Source of the DNA: Notolepis coatsorum
Taxonomy: Eukaryota; Chordata; Actinopteri; Aulopiformes; Paralepididae
NCBI GenBank assembly: GCA_963971535.1
Contig: CAXASK010002072.1
Location: 89,501 to 153,500 of the forward strand
DNA length: 64,000 nt
Direction: 5' to 3'
Part shown: one piece after another, positions 53,283 through 64,000 of the stretch
Layout of the letters: every line of letters begins with the position of its first letter
Position numbering within the stretch: the stretch's first letter is position 1
The notes under the pieces: model-generated
The model's input: only the letters and a program-made list of their open reading frames with translations
Told to the model about the DNA's origin: nothing
The model's database searches: none
Position numbers and translations under genes: made by a program

Positions 53283-53778
53283 TACGGGAGACTGCAATTC
53301 AAAACTGGCCCCTGTAAATGTCATAACCCAACCCTAATGTACAGTAAATTACCAATGTACAGTTTTGCTTGTACAGTGGTACAGTTTCCCCCACTCCGCC
53401 TACCCCAACCCCCACCCACCTAACCACCTCCAGTGTACAGTCCCCCCCCCCCACCCCACACCTCCTCCAATGTACAGTTTCTACGTCAAATGTATATACT
53501 CTCTTTTTGAAACTCTTTTTGTATCACAAACAGTACTGTATTTGCAAATCTGGTATGTCATAAATATATAGATGTAGTACTGTATCTGTATATTGTGTTG
53601 TATGTCATAATATGTTATGATGAATTGAAAATGGGGGACCCTGATGTAAACAAGACGAAAGTCTTTCTCTGGTCTGCAGCGCCTGGCCCTTAACAATTGT
53701 GTGTATTGAACTGTACTGTAGTGTACTGTACCCATTCTGCAATCTGTTAATAAAGTTTTCAATCAATCAATCAATCAG
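53283..53778 (+). mobile_element. LINE-A 3' end
   Basis: Starts 'tacgggagactgcaattc' in the last codons of the LINE-A frame and ends in CAAT repeats. Confidence 0.9.
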
Positions 53779-53779
53779 T

Positions 53780-54310
53780 TAACGTAACTTAAAAACGTAC
53801 AGGTCCAGGACTCAGTGAAAGATATCGTATATCCTGCAGAGTGGGACACAATAATAGTCTTCAACAAATAATATCTCGTTGTCTGTCTGTAGTTCCGATG
53901 GTAGAAGAGAACAGCCGGCAGCAGGTTGCGTTCATTCACTACTGTCTCGAAATCCCGCGTCCCGTTTTATATGACGAGCGATCAGCTTCTTCAATGTAAT
54001 ACAATCGATTTCGAGTGGGTGGTAATAAAGCAATGTTGACATCTTTAGTTCAATTCATTCTAGTGGCGGACGGTCGCTCCCTGTAGACACGATGATGCTG
54101 CGCCCCTCATTGACGCCCAGAAACATCATGGAATAATAATAACAACAACTAAGCAACAGATGGAGCTTTACTTTTTTTTTTTTCAAGAAAAAAAAAGTTT
54201 TGCACATCAACCAATCAAGAAATATCCTATTGGAATTGGCCAAAGAAAATGGCGTGGCGTTGTAGAAAACAAACGTATAGTTTGCCAAAGTAGCGCCTTA
54301 TCGTTGGATG
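53780..54310. other. No gene recognised
   Basis: Unique sequence without a recognisable exon; a CAGA microsatellite follows at 54319-54348. Confidence 0.4.
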
Positions 54311-54376
54311 TTGGCCGCAGACAGACAGACAGACAGACAGACAGACAGGTGTTTCTCGCGGCCCGGAGGCCAGAAG

Positions 54377-57300
54377 CTTATAGTTGACCTGTCAGCTCAC
54401 TGACCACAGTGTCGGTGTCCAGGTCTTATAGTTGACCTGTCAGCTCACTGACCACAGTGTCGGTGTCCAGGTCTTATAGTTGACCTGTCAGCTCACTGAC
54501 CACAGTGTCGGTGTCCAGGTCTTATAGTTGACCTGTCAGCTCACTGACCACAGTGTCGGTGTCCAGGTCTTATAGTTGACCTGTCAGCTCACTGACCACA
54601 GTGTCGGTGTCCAGGTCTTATAGTTGACCTGTCAGCTCACTGACCACAGTGTCGGTGTCCAGGTCTTATAGTTGACCTGTCAGCTCACTGACCACAGTGT
54701 CAGTGTCCAGGTCTTATAGTTGACCTGTCAGCTCACTGACCACAGTGTCAGTGTCCAGGTCTTATAGTTGACCTGTCAGCTCACTGACCACAGTGTCAGT
54801 GTCCAGGTCTTATAGTTGACCTGTCAGCTCATTGACCACAGTGTCTGTGTCCAGGTCTTATAGTTGACCTGTCAGCTCACTGACCACAGTGTCAGTGTCC
54901 AGGTCTTATAGTTGACCTGTCAGCTCATTGACCACAGTGTCAGTGTCCAGGTCTTATAGTTGACCTGTCAGCTCACTGACCACAGTGTCAGTGTCCAGGT
55001 CTTATAGTTGACCTGTCAGCTCACTGACCACAGTGTCTGTGTCCAGGTCTTATAGTTGACCTGTCAGCTCACTGACCACAGTGTCGGTGTCCAGGTCTTA
55101 TAGTTGACCTGTCAGCTCACTGACCACAGTGTCGGTGTCCAGGTCTTATAGTTGACCTGTCAGCTCACTGACCACAGTGTCTGTGTCCAGGTCTTATAGT
55201 TGACCTGTCAGCTCACTGACCACAGTGTCTGTGTCCAGGTCTTATAGTTGACCTGTCAGCTCACTGACCACAGTGTCGGTGTCCAGGTCTTATAGTTGAC
55301 CTGTCAGCTCACTGACCACAGTGTCAGTGTCCAGGTCTTATAGTTGACCTGTCAGCTCACTGACCACAGTGTCAGTGTCCAGGTCTTATAGTTGACCTGT
55401 CAGCTCATTGACCACAGTGTCTGTGTCCAGGTCTTATAGTTGACCTGTCAGCTCACTGACCACAGTGTCAGTGTCCAGGTCTTATAGTTGACCTGTCAGC
55501 TCACTGACCACAGTGTCTGTGTCCAGGTCTTATAGTTGACCTGTCAGCTCACTGACCACAGTGTCAGTGTCCAGGTCTTATAGTTGACCTGTCAGCTCAC
55601 TGACCACAGTGTCTGTGTCCAGGTCTTATAGTTGACCTGTCAGCTCACTGACCACAGTGTCTGTGTCCAGGTCTTATAGTTGACCTGTCAGCTCATTGAC
55701 CACAGTGTCAGTGTCCAGGTCTTATAGTTGACCTGTCAGCTCACTGACCACAGTGTCAGTGTCCAGGTCTTATAGTTGACCTGTCAGCTCACTGACCACA
55801 GTGTCGGTGTCCAGGTCTTATAGTTGACCTGTCAGCTCACTGACCACAGTGTCGGTGTCCAGGTCTTATAGTTGACCTGTCAGCTCATTGACCACAGTGT
55901 CAGTGTCCAGGTCTTATAGTTGACCTGTCAGCTCACTGACCACAGTGTCGGTGTCCAGGTCTTATAGTTGACCTGTCAGCTCATTGACCACAGTGTCGGT
56001 GTCCAGGTCTTATAGTTGACCTGTCAGCTCACTGACCACAGTGTCAGTGTCCAGGTCTTATAGTTGACCTGTCAGCTCATTGACCACAGTGTCGGTGTCC
56101 AGGTCTTATAGTTGACCTGTCAGCTCATTGACCACAGTGTCGGTGTCCAGGTCTTATAGTTGACCTGTCAGCTCACTGACCACAGTGTCAGTGTCCAGGT
56201 CTTATAGTTGACCTGTCAGCTCACTGACCACAGTGTCAGTGTCCAGGTCTTATAGTTGACCTGTCAGCTCACTGACCACAGTGTCGGTGTCCAGGTCTTA
56301 TAGTTGACCTGTCAGCTCACTGACCACAGTGTCGGTGTCCAGGTCTTATAGTTGACCTGTCAGCTCACTGACCACAGTGTCAGTGTCCAGGTCTTATAGT
56401 TGACCTGTCAGCTCACTGACCACAGTGTCAGTGTCCAGGTCTTATAGTTGACCTGTCAGCTCACTGACCACAGTGTCGGTGTCCAGGTCTTATAGTTGAC
56501 CTGTCAGCTCACTGACCACAGTGTCGGTGTCCAGGTCTTATAGTTGACCTGTCAGCTCACTGACCACAGTGTCGGTGTCCAGGTCTTATAGTTGACCTGT
56601 CAGCTCACTGACCACAGTGTCGGTGTCCAGGTCTTATAGTTGACCATCAGCTCACTGACCACAGTGTCGGTGTCCAGGTCTTATAGTTGACCTGTCAGCT
56701 CACTGACCACAGTGTCTGTGTCCAGGTCTTATAGTTGACCTGTCAGCTCACTGACCACAGTGTCTGTGTCCAGGTCTTATAGTTGACCTGTCAGCTCACT
56801 GACCACAGTGTCGGTGTCCAGGTCTTATAGTTGACCTGTCAGCTCACTGACCACAGTGTCTGTGTCCAGGTCTTATAGTTGACCTGTCAGCTCACTGACC
56901 ACAGTGTCTGTGTCCAGGTCTTATAGTTGACCTGTCAGCTCACTGACCACAGTGTCAGTGTCCAGGTCTTATAGTTGACCTGTCAGCTCACTGACCACAG
57001 TGTCGGTGTCCAGGTCTTATAGTTGACCTGTCAGCTCATTGACCACAGTGTCGGTGTCCAGGTCTTATAGTTGACCTGTCAGCTCACTGACCACAGTGTC
57101 GGTGTCCAGGTCTTATAGTTGACCTGTCAGCTCACTGACCACAGTGTCTGTGTCCAGGTCTTATAGTTGACCTGTCAGCTCACTGACCACAGTGTCAGTG
57201 TCCAGGTCTTATAGTTGACCTGTCAGCTCACTGACCACAGTGTCAGTGTCCAGGTCTTATAGTTGACCTGTCAGCTCACTGACCACAGTGTCAGTGTCCA

Positions 57301-58262
57301 GGTCTTATAGTTGACCTGTCAGCTCACTGACCACAGTGTCGGTGTCCAGGTCTTATAGTTGACCTGTCAGCTCACTGACCACAGTGACGGTGTCCAGGTC
57401 TTATAGTTGACCTGTCAGCTCATTGACCACAGTGTCAGTGTCCAGGTCTTATAGTTGACCTGTCAGCTCACTGACCACAGTGTCGGTGTCCAGGTCTTAT
57501 AGTTGACCTGTCAGCTCACTGACCACAGTGTCTGTGTCCAGGTCTTATAGTTGACCTGTCAGCTCACTGACCACAGTGTCGGTGTCCAGGTCTTATAGTT
57601 GACCTGTCAGCTCATTGACCACAGTGTCGGTGTCCAGGTCTTATAGTTGACCTGTCAGCTCACTGACCACAGTGTCGGTGTCCAGGTCTTATAGTTGACC
57701 TGTCAGCTCATTGACCACAGTGTCAGTGTCCAGGTCTTATAGTTGACCTGTCAGCTCATTGACCACAGTGTCAGTGTCCAGGTCTTATAGTTGACCTGTC
57801 AGCTCACTGACCACAGTGTCAGTGTCCAGGTCTTATAGTTGACCTGTCAGCTCACTGACCACAGTGTCAGTGTCCAGGTCTTATAGTTGACCTGTCAGCT
57901 CACTGACCACAGTGTCAGTGTCCAGGTCTTATAGTTGACCTGTCAGCTCATTGACCACAGTGTCGGTGTCCAGGTCTTATAGTTGACCTGTCAGCTCACT
58001 GACCACAGTGTCGGTGTCCAGGTCTTATAGTTGACCATCAGCTCACTGACCACAGTGTCGGTGTCCAGGTCTTATAGTTGACCATCAGCTCACTGACCAC
58101 AGTGTCGGTGTCCAGGTCTTATAGTTGACCTGTCAGCTCACTGACCACAGTGTCGGTGTCCAGGTCTTATAGTTGACCATCAGCTCACTGACCACAGTGT
58201 CGGTGTCCAGGTCTTATAGTTGACCATCAGCTCACTGACCACAGTGTCGGTGTCCAGGTCTT
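54377..58262 (+). repeat. 48-bp minisatellite, about 81 units
   Basis: Unit 'cttatagttgacctgtcagc', 'tcactgaccacagtgtc', a variable base (g, a or t), then 'gtgtccaggt'. A second position varies (ctcac or ctcat). Five units, mostly near the 3' end, are 47 bp ('gaccatcagctc'). The stop codon TAG/TAA pattern recurs in most frames, so the array is not coding as a whole. Confidence 0.97.
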
Positions 58263-58309
58263 GTGACCGCAGTCTGAGCGCTGCAGAGAATGCGCACCAA
58301 GAACAGCCG

Positions 58310-58342
<33 letters not shown>

Positions 58343-58345
58343 GAC
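58263..58345 (-). other. Possible exon edge next to the minisatellite, with CAT repeat
   Basis: On the minus strand an acceptor-like 'cattctctgcag' precedes RSQDLDTDTVVSELMVNYK, which runs into the first 47-bp units. A CAT microsatellite (58309-58341) lies upstream of the acceptor. The peptide is plausible but unidentified; the array may have grown from this exon. Confidence 0.25.
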
Positions 58346-58403
58346 TGTTCTCCAGCCGCAGGGGGAATTGAAATGGAATAATACATATTGTAGTAGGGAT
58401 TGA

Positions 58404-58500
58404 TTGATTGAAAATGTTGTTATTAACAGATTGCAGAATGGGTACAATACAGTACAGCTCAATATACACACAATTGTTAAGGGGATGCAGACCAGAGAAA
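58404..58500 (-). mobile_element. LINE-A 3' tail
   Basis: GATT repeat, then 'attgcagaatgggtacaat' to 'gcagaccagagaaag'. Confidence 0.85.
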
Positions 58501-58944
58501 GAAAGTAGTGTATTCTAAACTTCTAAAGGACTTGGAGAATATGGTAGTCCAATGTGATTACCCTTTAAAAATCATCTAGGATCCTATAATGGTGAGTGTG
58601 TACAATTAACTTTCTTTAGTTGTATTTTCCCTCACCGAATAGAAATATATAACAATTATAGTCTACTTTGCATGCATTTCTCAGTAATTTCAAGGACTCA
58701 TTATTGGAAATGATTGACCATAATTCAAGATGAAGGCGGCAATATCATTCTAAAGAAAGGACGCCACCTAGTGGCGTGTCACTATATTAGTAGACTCTAT
58801 GGATATATTTTAGTCTTCGTTCTATGACCGCGTCTCATTCATTCTTTCTCACTTTAGTCATAAATCAAATAAACAGACAAAGAGAAACATAAAGTAAGTT
58901 TCATATCGTTACTTTGCACAGTGTTTCCAGGATTTGACGTCGTG
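58501..58944. other. No gene recognised
   Basis: AT-rich unique sequence. Confidence 0.4.
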
Positions 58945-59305
58945 TACCCAACCCCCCCCCCACCCAACCTCCTCCAATGTACAGTTTCTACGTCAAATGT
59001 ATATGCTCCCTTTTCCTGACTCCTTCTGTATCACAAACAGTACTGTATTTGCAAATCTGGTATGTCATAAATGTATAGATGTAGCAGTACTGACTATCTG
59101 TATGTCATGTATGTCATATATGTCCAGATGAATTGAAAATGGGGGACCCTGATGTAAACAAGACGAAAGTCTTTCTCTGGTCTGCATCCCCTTAACAATT
59201 GTGTGTATTGAGCTGTACTGTATTGTACCCATTCTGCAATCTGTTAATAACGTTTTCAATCAATCAATCAATCAATCAATCAATTCAATCAATCAATCAA
59301 TCAAT
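58945..59305 (+). mobile_element. LINE-A 3' end
   Basis: From the C-rich block of the LINE-A 3' UTR to a long CAAT repeat. Confidence 0.9.
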
Positions 59306-59748
59306 CTGTTTTTTCTTTGACCGCATCATACAAAGTCATCTAGATCTCATAGCCGGAAGGACGTTTCGATGGGAATATTTTTTTTTACCAAGCTGTAAAG
59401 CCGTAATTTATCATATGTTATAAACCCACCCTTTACCATAACTCTAACAACCGCCCCCACCACATACAAAATAAAAATACATGTACAAACGTCCTTCCCG
59501 AATATGGGATCTAGTCACTACCGGTCTGATCGCTAATCACTGTTACTATGGAGACGGACCAAACTCATGAGTAACGTCAGAGACGTTGGAGCATAATTTA
59601 ATAAACCAACGCTAATAAACCAGTCAGTTAGTTTAGCTAACATTAGTTATGAAACTCTGAAAGCAAATGACCGGTATTTGCTTCCTATGGTTGCAGGGAT
59701 ATGTCGCACAGGTAACGTTACCGTCAACATAGTGTGTATATCATGTTG
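59306..59748. other. No gene recognised
   Basis: Unique sequence between two oppositely oriented LINE-A tails. Confidence 0.4.
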
Positions 59749-59749
59749 G

Positions 59750-59782
<33 letters not shown>

Positions 59783-59912
59783 AAGTTTATTAACAGATTG
59801 CAGAATGGGTACAGTACAGTACAGCTCGATACACACAATTGTTAAGGGGATGCAGACCAGAGAAAGACTTTCGTCTTGTTTCCATCAGGGTCCCCCATTT
59901 TCAATTAATCAT
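59749..59912 (-). mobile_element. LINE-A 3' tail
   Basis: GATT repeat to 'ttttcaattaatc'; minus-strand copy of the LINE-A end. Confidence 0.88.
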
Positions 59913-59989
59913 AATTGGTTAGGGTATACCTTGTGTATACTGCACCTGTGTATACTGTATACTGTACTTACTCATAGTATATATTTAGA

Positions 59990-60190
59990 TTCTAGTGTTT
60001 ATTGTAACCATATTTATTGTAATGTATAATATAACTGATATTCAGGTCATATTACAGACCCTCATCTGCACCTTTGATCACACTGCCTACTTGCTCATAT
60101 GCTTATATTCAGAGTTAATTATATTGTTTACACTGCCTATTTGTACCTTTCTACTGTACTACAATATTTATTGCCTGTATTTATGTCTTA
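59990..60190 (+). repeat. Dispersed repeat C, copy 2
   Basis: Same family as 2920-3110 ('agagttaattatattgttta', 'attgtaaccatatttattgt'). Confidence 0.55.
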
Positions 60191-60575
60191 CTATTACCAT
60201 GCCGGGCAGCGTGTCTTTTACCAACAAACTTGCAGTTCCGTGTTCGGGTTCTGCGATCTGATTGGCCACTGACATATGCTCTCTCTACGCCCAAACAGCG
60301 CGTTACGCTAGTTCTGCCTCTAACCTCTAACAGCCTGCAGCCTGCTAGCATTATCCAATTCATATCAATCGAAATAACGTATTGTTTTCATCTCTCTATA
60401 TTAACATGATTCCATCAACACACCATAAATGTTCAAAACACGACAAGACAGTTTGCATCACTTCCCACGGTTCTCTGCACTTATTCTACCGGTAGTGCGG
60501 TAGTTGTTGCCACGGTATTGGGTCTTTGGGTGAATACTTCATTGGCGGGGAAGAAGAACACTGATAGCGGTGTGT
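60191..60575. other. No gene recognised
   Basis: Intergenic or intronic sequence upstream of the first 22-bp minisatellite. Confidence 0.4.
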
Positions 60576-60576
60576 G

Positions 60577-61272
60577 GACCGTCCTGCGAGCCCCAGACCA
60601 CCGCCCCACGAGCCCCAGACCACCGTCCTGCGAGCCCCAGACCACCGTCCTGCGAGCCCCAGACCACCGTCCTGCGAGCCCCAGGCCACCGTCCCGCGAG
60701 CCCCAGACCACCGTCCCGCGAGCCCCAGACCACCGTCCTGCGAGCCCCAGACCACCGTCCTGCAAGCCCCAGACCACCGCCCCGCGAGCCCCAGACCACC
60801 GCCCCGCGAGCCCCAGACCACCGTCCTGCGAGCCCCAGACCACCGCCCCACGAGCCCCAGGCCACCGTCCTGCGAGCCCCAGACCACCGTCCTGCGAGCC
60901 CCAGACCACCGTCCCGCGAGCCCCAGACCACCGTCGTGCGAGCCCCAGACCACCGCCCTGCGAGCCCCAGACCACCGCCCTGCGAGCCCCAGACCACCGT
61001 CCTGCGAGCCCCAGGCCACGTCCTGCGAGCCCCAGGCCACCGTCCTGCGAGCCCCAGACCACCGTCCTGCGAGCCCCAGACCACCGTCCTGCGAGCCCCA
61101 GACCACCGTCCTGCGAGCCCCAGACCACCGTCCTGCGAGCCCCAGACCACCGTCCTGCGAGCCCCAGGCCACCGTCCTGCGAGCCCCAGACCACCGTCCC
61201 GCGAGCCCCAGACCACCGCCCCGCCAGCCCCAGACCACCGTCCTGCGAGCCCCAGACCACCATCCCGCGGTA
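60577..61272 (+). repeat. 22-bp GC-rich minisatellite, array 1
   Basis: Unit 'ctgcgagccccagaccaccg' plus 'tc' or 'cc', about 31 units. As 22 is not a multiple of three and stops are absent, all frames stay open; these are not genes. Confidence 0.97.
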
Positions 61273-61398
61273 AAAGACTACACGCTGTTGGGCATGCCCA
61301 TACCTGTACCCCCCCCCCGCCCCCATACTGCTATAATGCCTAAATTCCACCAAGGGGATCAGTAAAGGAATATCTGATCTCATCTTATCTCTTTCCAG

Positions 61399-61726
61399 TG
61401 CGTACAACAAGCAATGGGCAGAAGCCCAAGTGGAGCTGAGCAGTCTGCTGACTCAGGAGCTCCCTGTCGAGCCCCCTCGTCCAGAAAAGGACCGGGTGGT
61501 GTTCGTCCAGCGCGTGGCCACCCTCTACGTACGTTACATTCAAATCTTCCGGAAGCTGGAGGAGGCCTACGACCAGGTGGTCCACCCCCAGAAGAGACGC
61601 GTGATCCGGGGGGTCCTGGAGGGCGTGATGGGGAGAGTGCTGGAGCTCAAGCACGAGATGGTGGAGAAAGAGTTCTCGGAGTACCACTACCTGGATGATG
61701 TGGTCCAGGATCTGAAACTCACACCT
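61399..61726 (+). CDS. iqca1: iqca1/drc11 exon, N-terminal coding region, copy 1
   Basis: The exon begins after 'ttatctctttccag' and ends in phase 0 before gtgagt. It encodes AYNKQWAEAQVELSSLLTQE, FVQRVATLYVRYIQIFRKLE, EAYDQVVHPQKRRVIRGVLE, GVMGRVLELKHEMVEKEFSE and YHYLDDVVQDLKLTP. This matches the start of IQ and AAA domain protein 1 (IQCA1, also DRC11), which has YIRYLQIFRQLEECYDQVVH and ends its second exon with DLKLTP. The protein is part of the nexin-dynein regulatory complex of motile cilia. The frame is intact. A GC-rich minisatellite lies upstream and an identical exon copy starts 2,405 bp downstream. Confidence 0.9.
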
Positions 61727-61740
61727 GTGAGTCTCAGCAG

Positions 61741-61990
61741 TCAATAATAATAATAATACACTTTATTTGTATAGCACCTTTCATACAAGAAGTGCTTCAC
61801 AGCAGTAAAACAAAGACATAGGCAAAAATGTGCACAAAATTGGCAGATCAAGAGCAATGCATGTGTGACCCGTGTGATCTCGCTCTGCATTGTGTTTCGA
61901 TTCGACCCCTGTTAAGGGATCGCCCTGAGTGGGAGTTGAACCCCGGCCTCGCGCGCCGCGGGCGGCATCACAGACCACCGTACCAAGAGG
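61741..61990 (-). mobile_element. SINE-like retroposon
   Basis: The plus-strand start 'aataataatacactttattt' and 'gtatagcacctttcataca' is the inverse of a common fish SINE tail. A B-box-like 'ggggttcaactccc' lies on the minus strand at about 61930-61945, so this may be a whole SINE in minus orientation. Confidence 0.55.
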
Positions 61991-62127
61991 TGAATTCACT
62001 TCTAAGTACTGGGTCTGGAATACATCATTACTATACATCACAAAATAAACCAACAGGAATAAAGATCTGGAGCGTTATATATATATATATAAGACGTCAA
62101 ACCTCTAATGTGTTCATAATAATATAC

Positions 62128-62211
62128 CTTGCTTCCTTTGGGTTTGCCAGACGTGACTTTATCCACAACTAGCTTCAGGTTAGCGAGCTCCTGTCTCATC
62201 AACTCATCCAC
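62128..62211 (-). CDS. iqca1: iqca1/drc11 middle exon, inverted relative to the flanking exons
   Basis: On the minus strand an 84-bp exon lies between 'ctgtttccatcag' and gtatat and reads VDELMRQELANLKLVVDK then VTSGKPKGSK. In IQCA1 the segment VDELMRQEL, followed by a lysine/glycine-rich stretch, lies before the AAA domain, far downstream of the N-terminal exon. Splice sites and frame are good. It lies between two plus-strand copies of the N-terminal exon, so orientation and order cannot all belong to one normal gene. Confidence 0.75.
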
Positions 62212-62348
62212 CTGATGGAAACAGAGCGAACCAGTGAACACCACTGCCTGATGTTCTAATTACTCTATTTGATATCATTCTAACAACTGCTTATTCTCTC
62301 GGTTTTAAACCGCTGTTTCATTAAACCAGAATAAAGCGAAGTAAATCA

Positions 62349-63676
62349 CGTCCTGCGAGCCCCAGACCACGTCCTGCGAGCCCCAGACCACCGTCCCGCG
62401 AGCCCCAGACCACCGTCCTGCGAGCCCCAGACCACCGTCCTGCGAGCCCCAGACCACCGTCCTGCGAGCCCCAGACCACCGCCCCGTGAGCCCCAGACCA
62501 CCATCCTGCGAGCCCCAGGCCACCGTCCCGCGAGCCCCAGACCACCGTCCTGCGAGCCCCAGACCACCGTCCAGCGAGCCCCAGACCACCGTCCTGCGAG
62601 CCCCAGACCACCGTCCTGCGAGCCCCAGACCACCGTCCTGCGAGCCCCAGGCCACCGTCCTGCGAGCCCCAGACCACCGTCCTGCGAGCCCCAGGCCACT
62701 GTCCTGCGAGCCCCAGACCACCGTCCTGCGAGCCCCAGGCCACCGTCCTGCGAGCCCCAGACCACCGTCCTGCGAGCCCCAGGCCACCGTCCTGCGAGCC
62801 CCAGGCCACCGTCCTGCGAGCCCCAGACCACCGTCCTGCGAGCCCCAGACCACCGTCCTGCGAGCCCCAGACCACCGTCCTGCGAGCCCCAGACCACCGT
62901 CCCGCGAGCCCCAGACCACCGTCCTGCGAGCCCCAGACCACCGTCCCGCGAGCCCCAGACCACCGCCCCGCGAGCCCCAGACCACCATCCTGCGAGCCCC
63001 AGACCACCGTCCTGCGAGCCCCAGACCACCGTCCTGCGAGCCCCAGGCCACCGCCCCGCGAGCCCCAGACCACCGCCCCGCGAGCCCCAGACCACCGTCC
63101 TGCGAGCCCCAGACCACCGTCCTGCGAGCCCCAGACCACCGTCCTGCGAGCCCCAGGCCACCGCCCCGCGAGCCCCAGACCACCGCCCCGCGAGCCCCAG
63201 ACCACGTCCTGCGAGCCCCAGACCACCGTCCTGCGAGCCCCAGGCCACCATCCTGCGAGCCCCAGACCACCGTCCTGCGAGCCCCAGACCACCGTCCTGC
63301 GAGCCCCAGACCACCGCCCTGCCAGCCCCAGACCACCGTCCTGCGAGCCCCAGACCACCGCCCTGCGAGCCCCAGACCACCGCCCTGCGAGCCCCAGACC
63401 ACCGTCCTGCGAGCCCCAGGCCACGTCCTGCGAGCCCCAGGCCACCGTCCTGCGAGCCCCAGACCACCGTCCTGCGAGCCCCAGACCACCGTCCTGCGAG
63501 CCCCAGACCACCGTCCTGCGAGCCCCAGACCACCGTCCTGCGAGCCCCAGACCACCGTCCTGCGAGCCCCAGGCCACCGTCCTGCGAGCCCCAGACCACC
63601 GTCCCGCGAGCCCCAGACCACCGCCCCGCCAGCCCCAGACCACCGTCCTGCGAGCCCCAGACCACCGTCCCGCGGT
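62349..63676 (+). repeat. 22-bp GC-rich minisatellite, array 2
   Basis: Same unit as array 1, about 60 copies, ending in the same 'cgcggtaaaagactacacg' flank that follows array 1. Confidence 0.97.
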
Positions 63677-63803
63677 AAAAGACTACACGCTGTTGGGCAT
63701 GCCCATACCTGTACCCCCCCCCCGCCCCCATACTGCTATAATGCCTAAATTCCACCAAGGGGATCAGTAAAGGAATATCTGATCTCATCTTATCTCTTTC
63801 CAG

Positions 63804-64000
63804 TGCGTACAACAAGCAATGGGCAGAAGCCCAAGTGGAGCTGAGCAGTCTGCTGACTCAGGAGCTCCCTGTCGAGCCCCCTCGTCCAGAAAAGGACCGG
63901 GTGGTGTTCGTCCAGCGCGTGGCCACCCTCTACGTACGTTACATTCAAATCTTCCGGAAGCTGGAGGAGGCCTACGACCAGGTGGTCCACCCCCAGAAGA
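63804..64000 (+). CDS. iqca1: iqca1/drc11 exon, copy 2, cut by the window end
   Basis: By eye identical to 61399-61595 over its 197 bases, including the acceptor and about 130 bp of upstream sequence. It ends at the window edge within the coding frame (EAYDQVVHPQK). Confidence 0.88.

Noticed and set aside
60481-63815. Several frames of 220-490 codons, proline/arginine- or glycine/tryptophan-rich
   Set aside because: All arise from the 22-bp minisatellite, which is open in every frame.

Overview
The window looks like a repeat-saturated stretch of a ray-finned (probably teleost) fish genome. I infer this from vertebrate-type exons with conserved splice phases (kdm6b, rps19, iqca1/drc11 and an rsph1-like MORN gene). 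Fish-type repeats also point that way: tRNA-headed SINEs, L2-like LINE tails, hAT and piggyBac elements, a BEL/Pao element and a Ty3/Gypsy element. No complete host gene is present. Exons are scattered, some are duplicated, inverted or split, and most of the sequence is mobile elements or minisatellites.

Layout. 1-2.6 kb: a LINE (called LINE-A here) with a decayed reverse transcriptase, its 3' UTR split by a SINE with a 16-bp target duplication. 2.6-15.3 kb: three minus-strand exons that match the KDM6B JmjC region, separated by MITEs, LINE tails, a palindromic 135-bp satellite, a SINE and plus-strand exons of other genes (an unidentified gene with a duplicated exon, two rps19 exons, a DUF4806-like gene). 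15.6-20.9 kb: a hAT MITE, then a complete hAT transposon with TIRs, an exact 8-bp TSD and a four-exon 591-residue transposase that stays in frame. 21-25 kb: a 73-bp satellite, a hAT MITE with exact TSD, long GT and CT microsatellites, a LINE end and a SINE. 25.4-30.1 kb: a minus-strand Ty3/Gypsy fossil split by LINE-A, running into a 47-bp satellite that combines TTAGGG hexamers with a piece of the Gypsy reverse transcriptase. 30.1-35.6 kb: possible minus-strand exons, LINE-A, and a piggyBac-type element carrying a solo BEL LTR.

35.9-45.5 kb: an exon of an rsph1-like gene whose MORN region has become an in-frame 54-bp coding minisatellite of seven units. A young, whole-looking 9.1-kb BEL/Pao element sits inside that exon. 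45.6-58.3 kb: four large minisatellites (30, 45-50, 30 and 48 bp) separated by LINE fragments. 58.4-64 kb: LINE-A tails, then iqca1/drc11 exons. One exon occurs twice in direct orientation 2,405 bp apart, and an exon from the middle of the same gene lies inverted between them, with 22-bp minisatellites in front of each copy.

The genes do not form a functional unit. The interest lies in how tandem repeats grow out of coding or transposon sequence (rsph1 exon, Gypsy RT, kdm6b exon edge) and how elements nest in one another. Some tandem or inverted arrangements could be assembly artefacts. All product calls come from recognising sequence motifs by eye; no database search was run.
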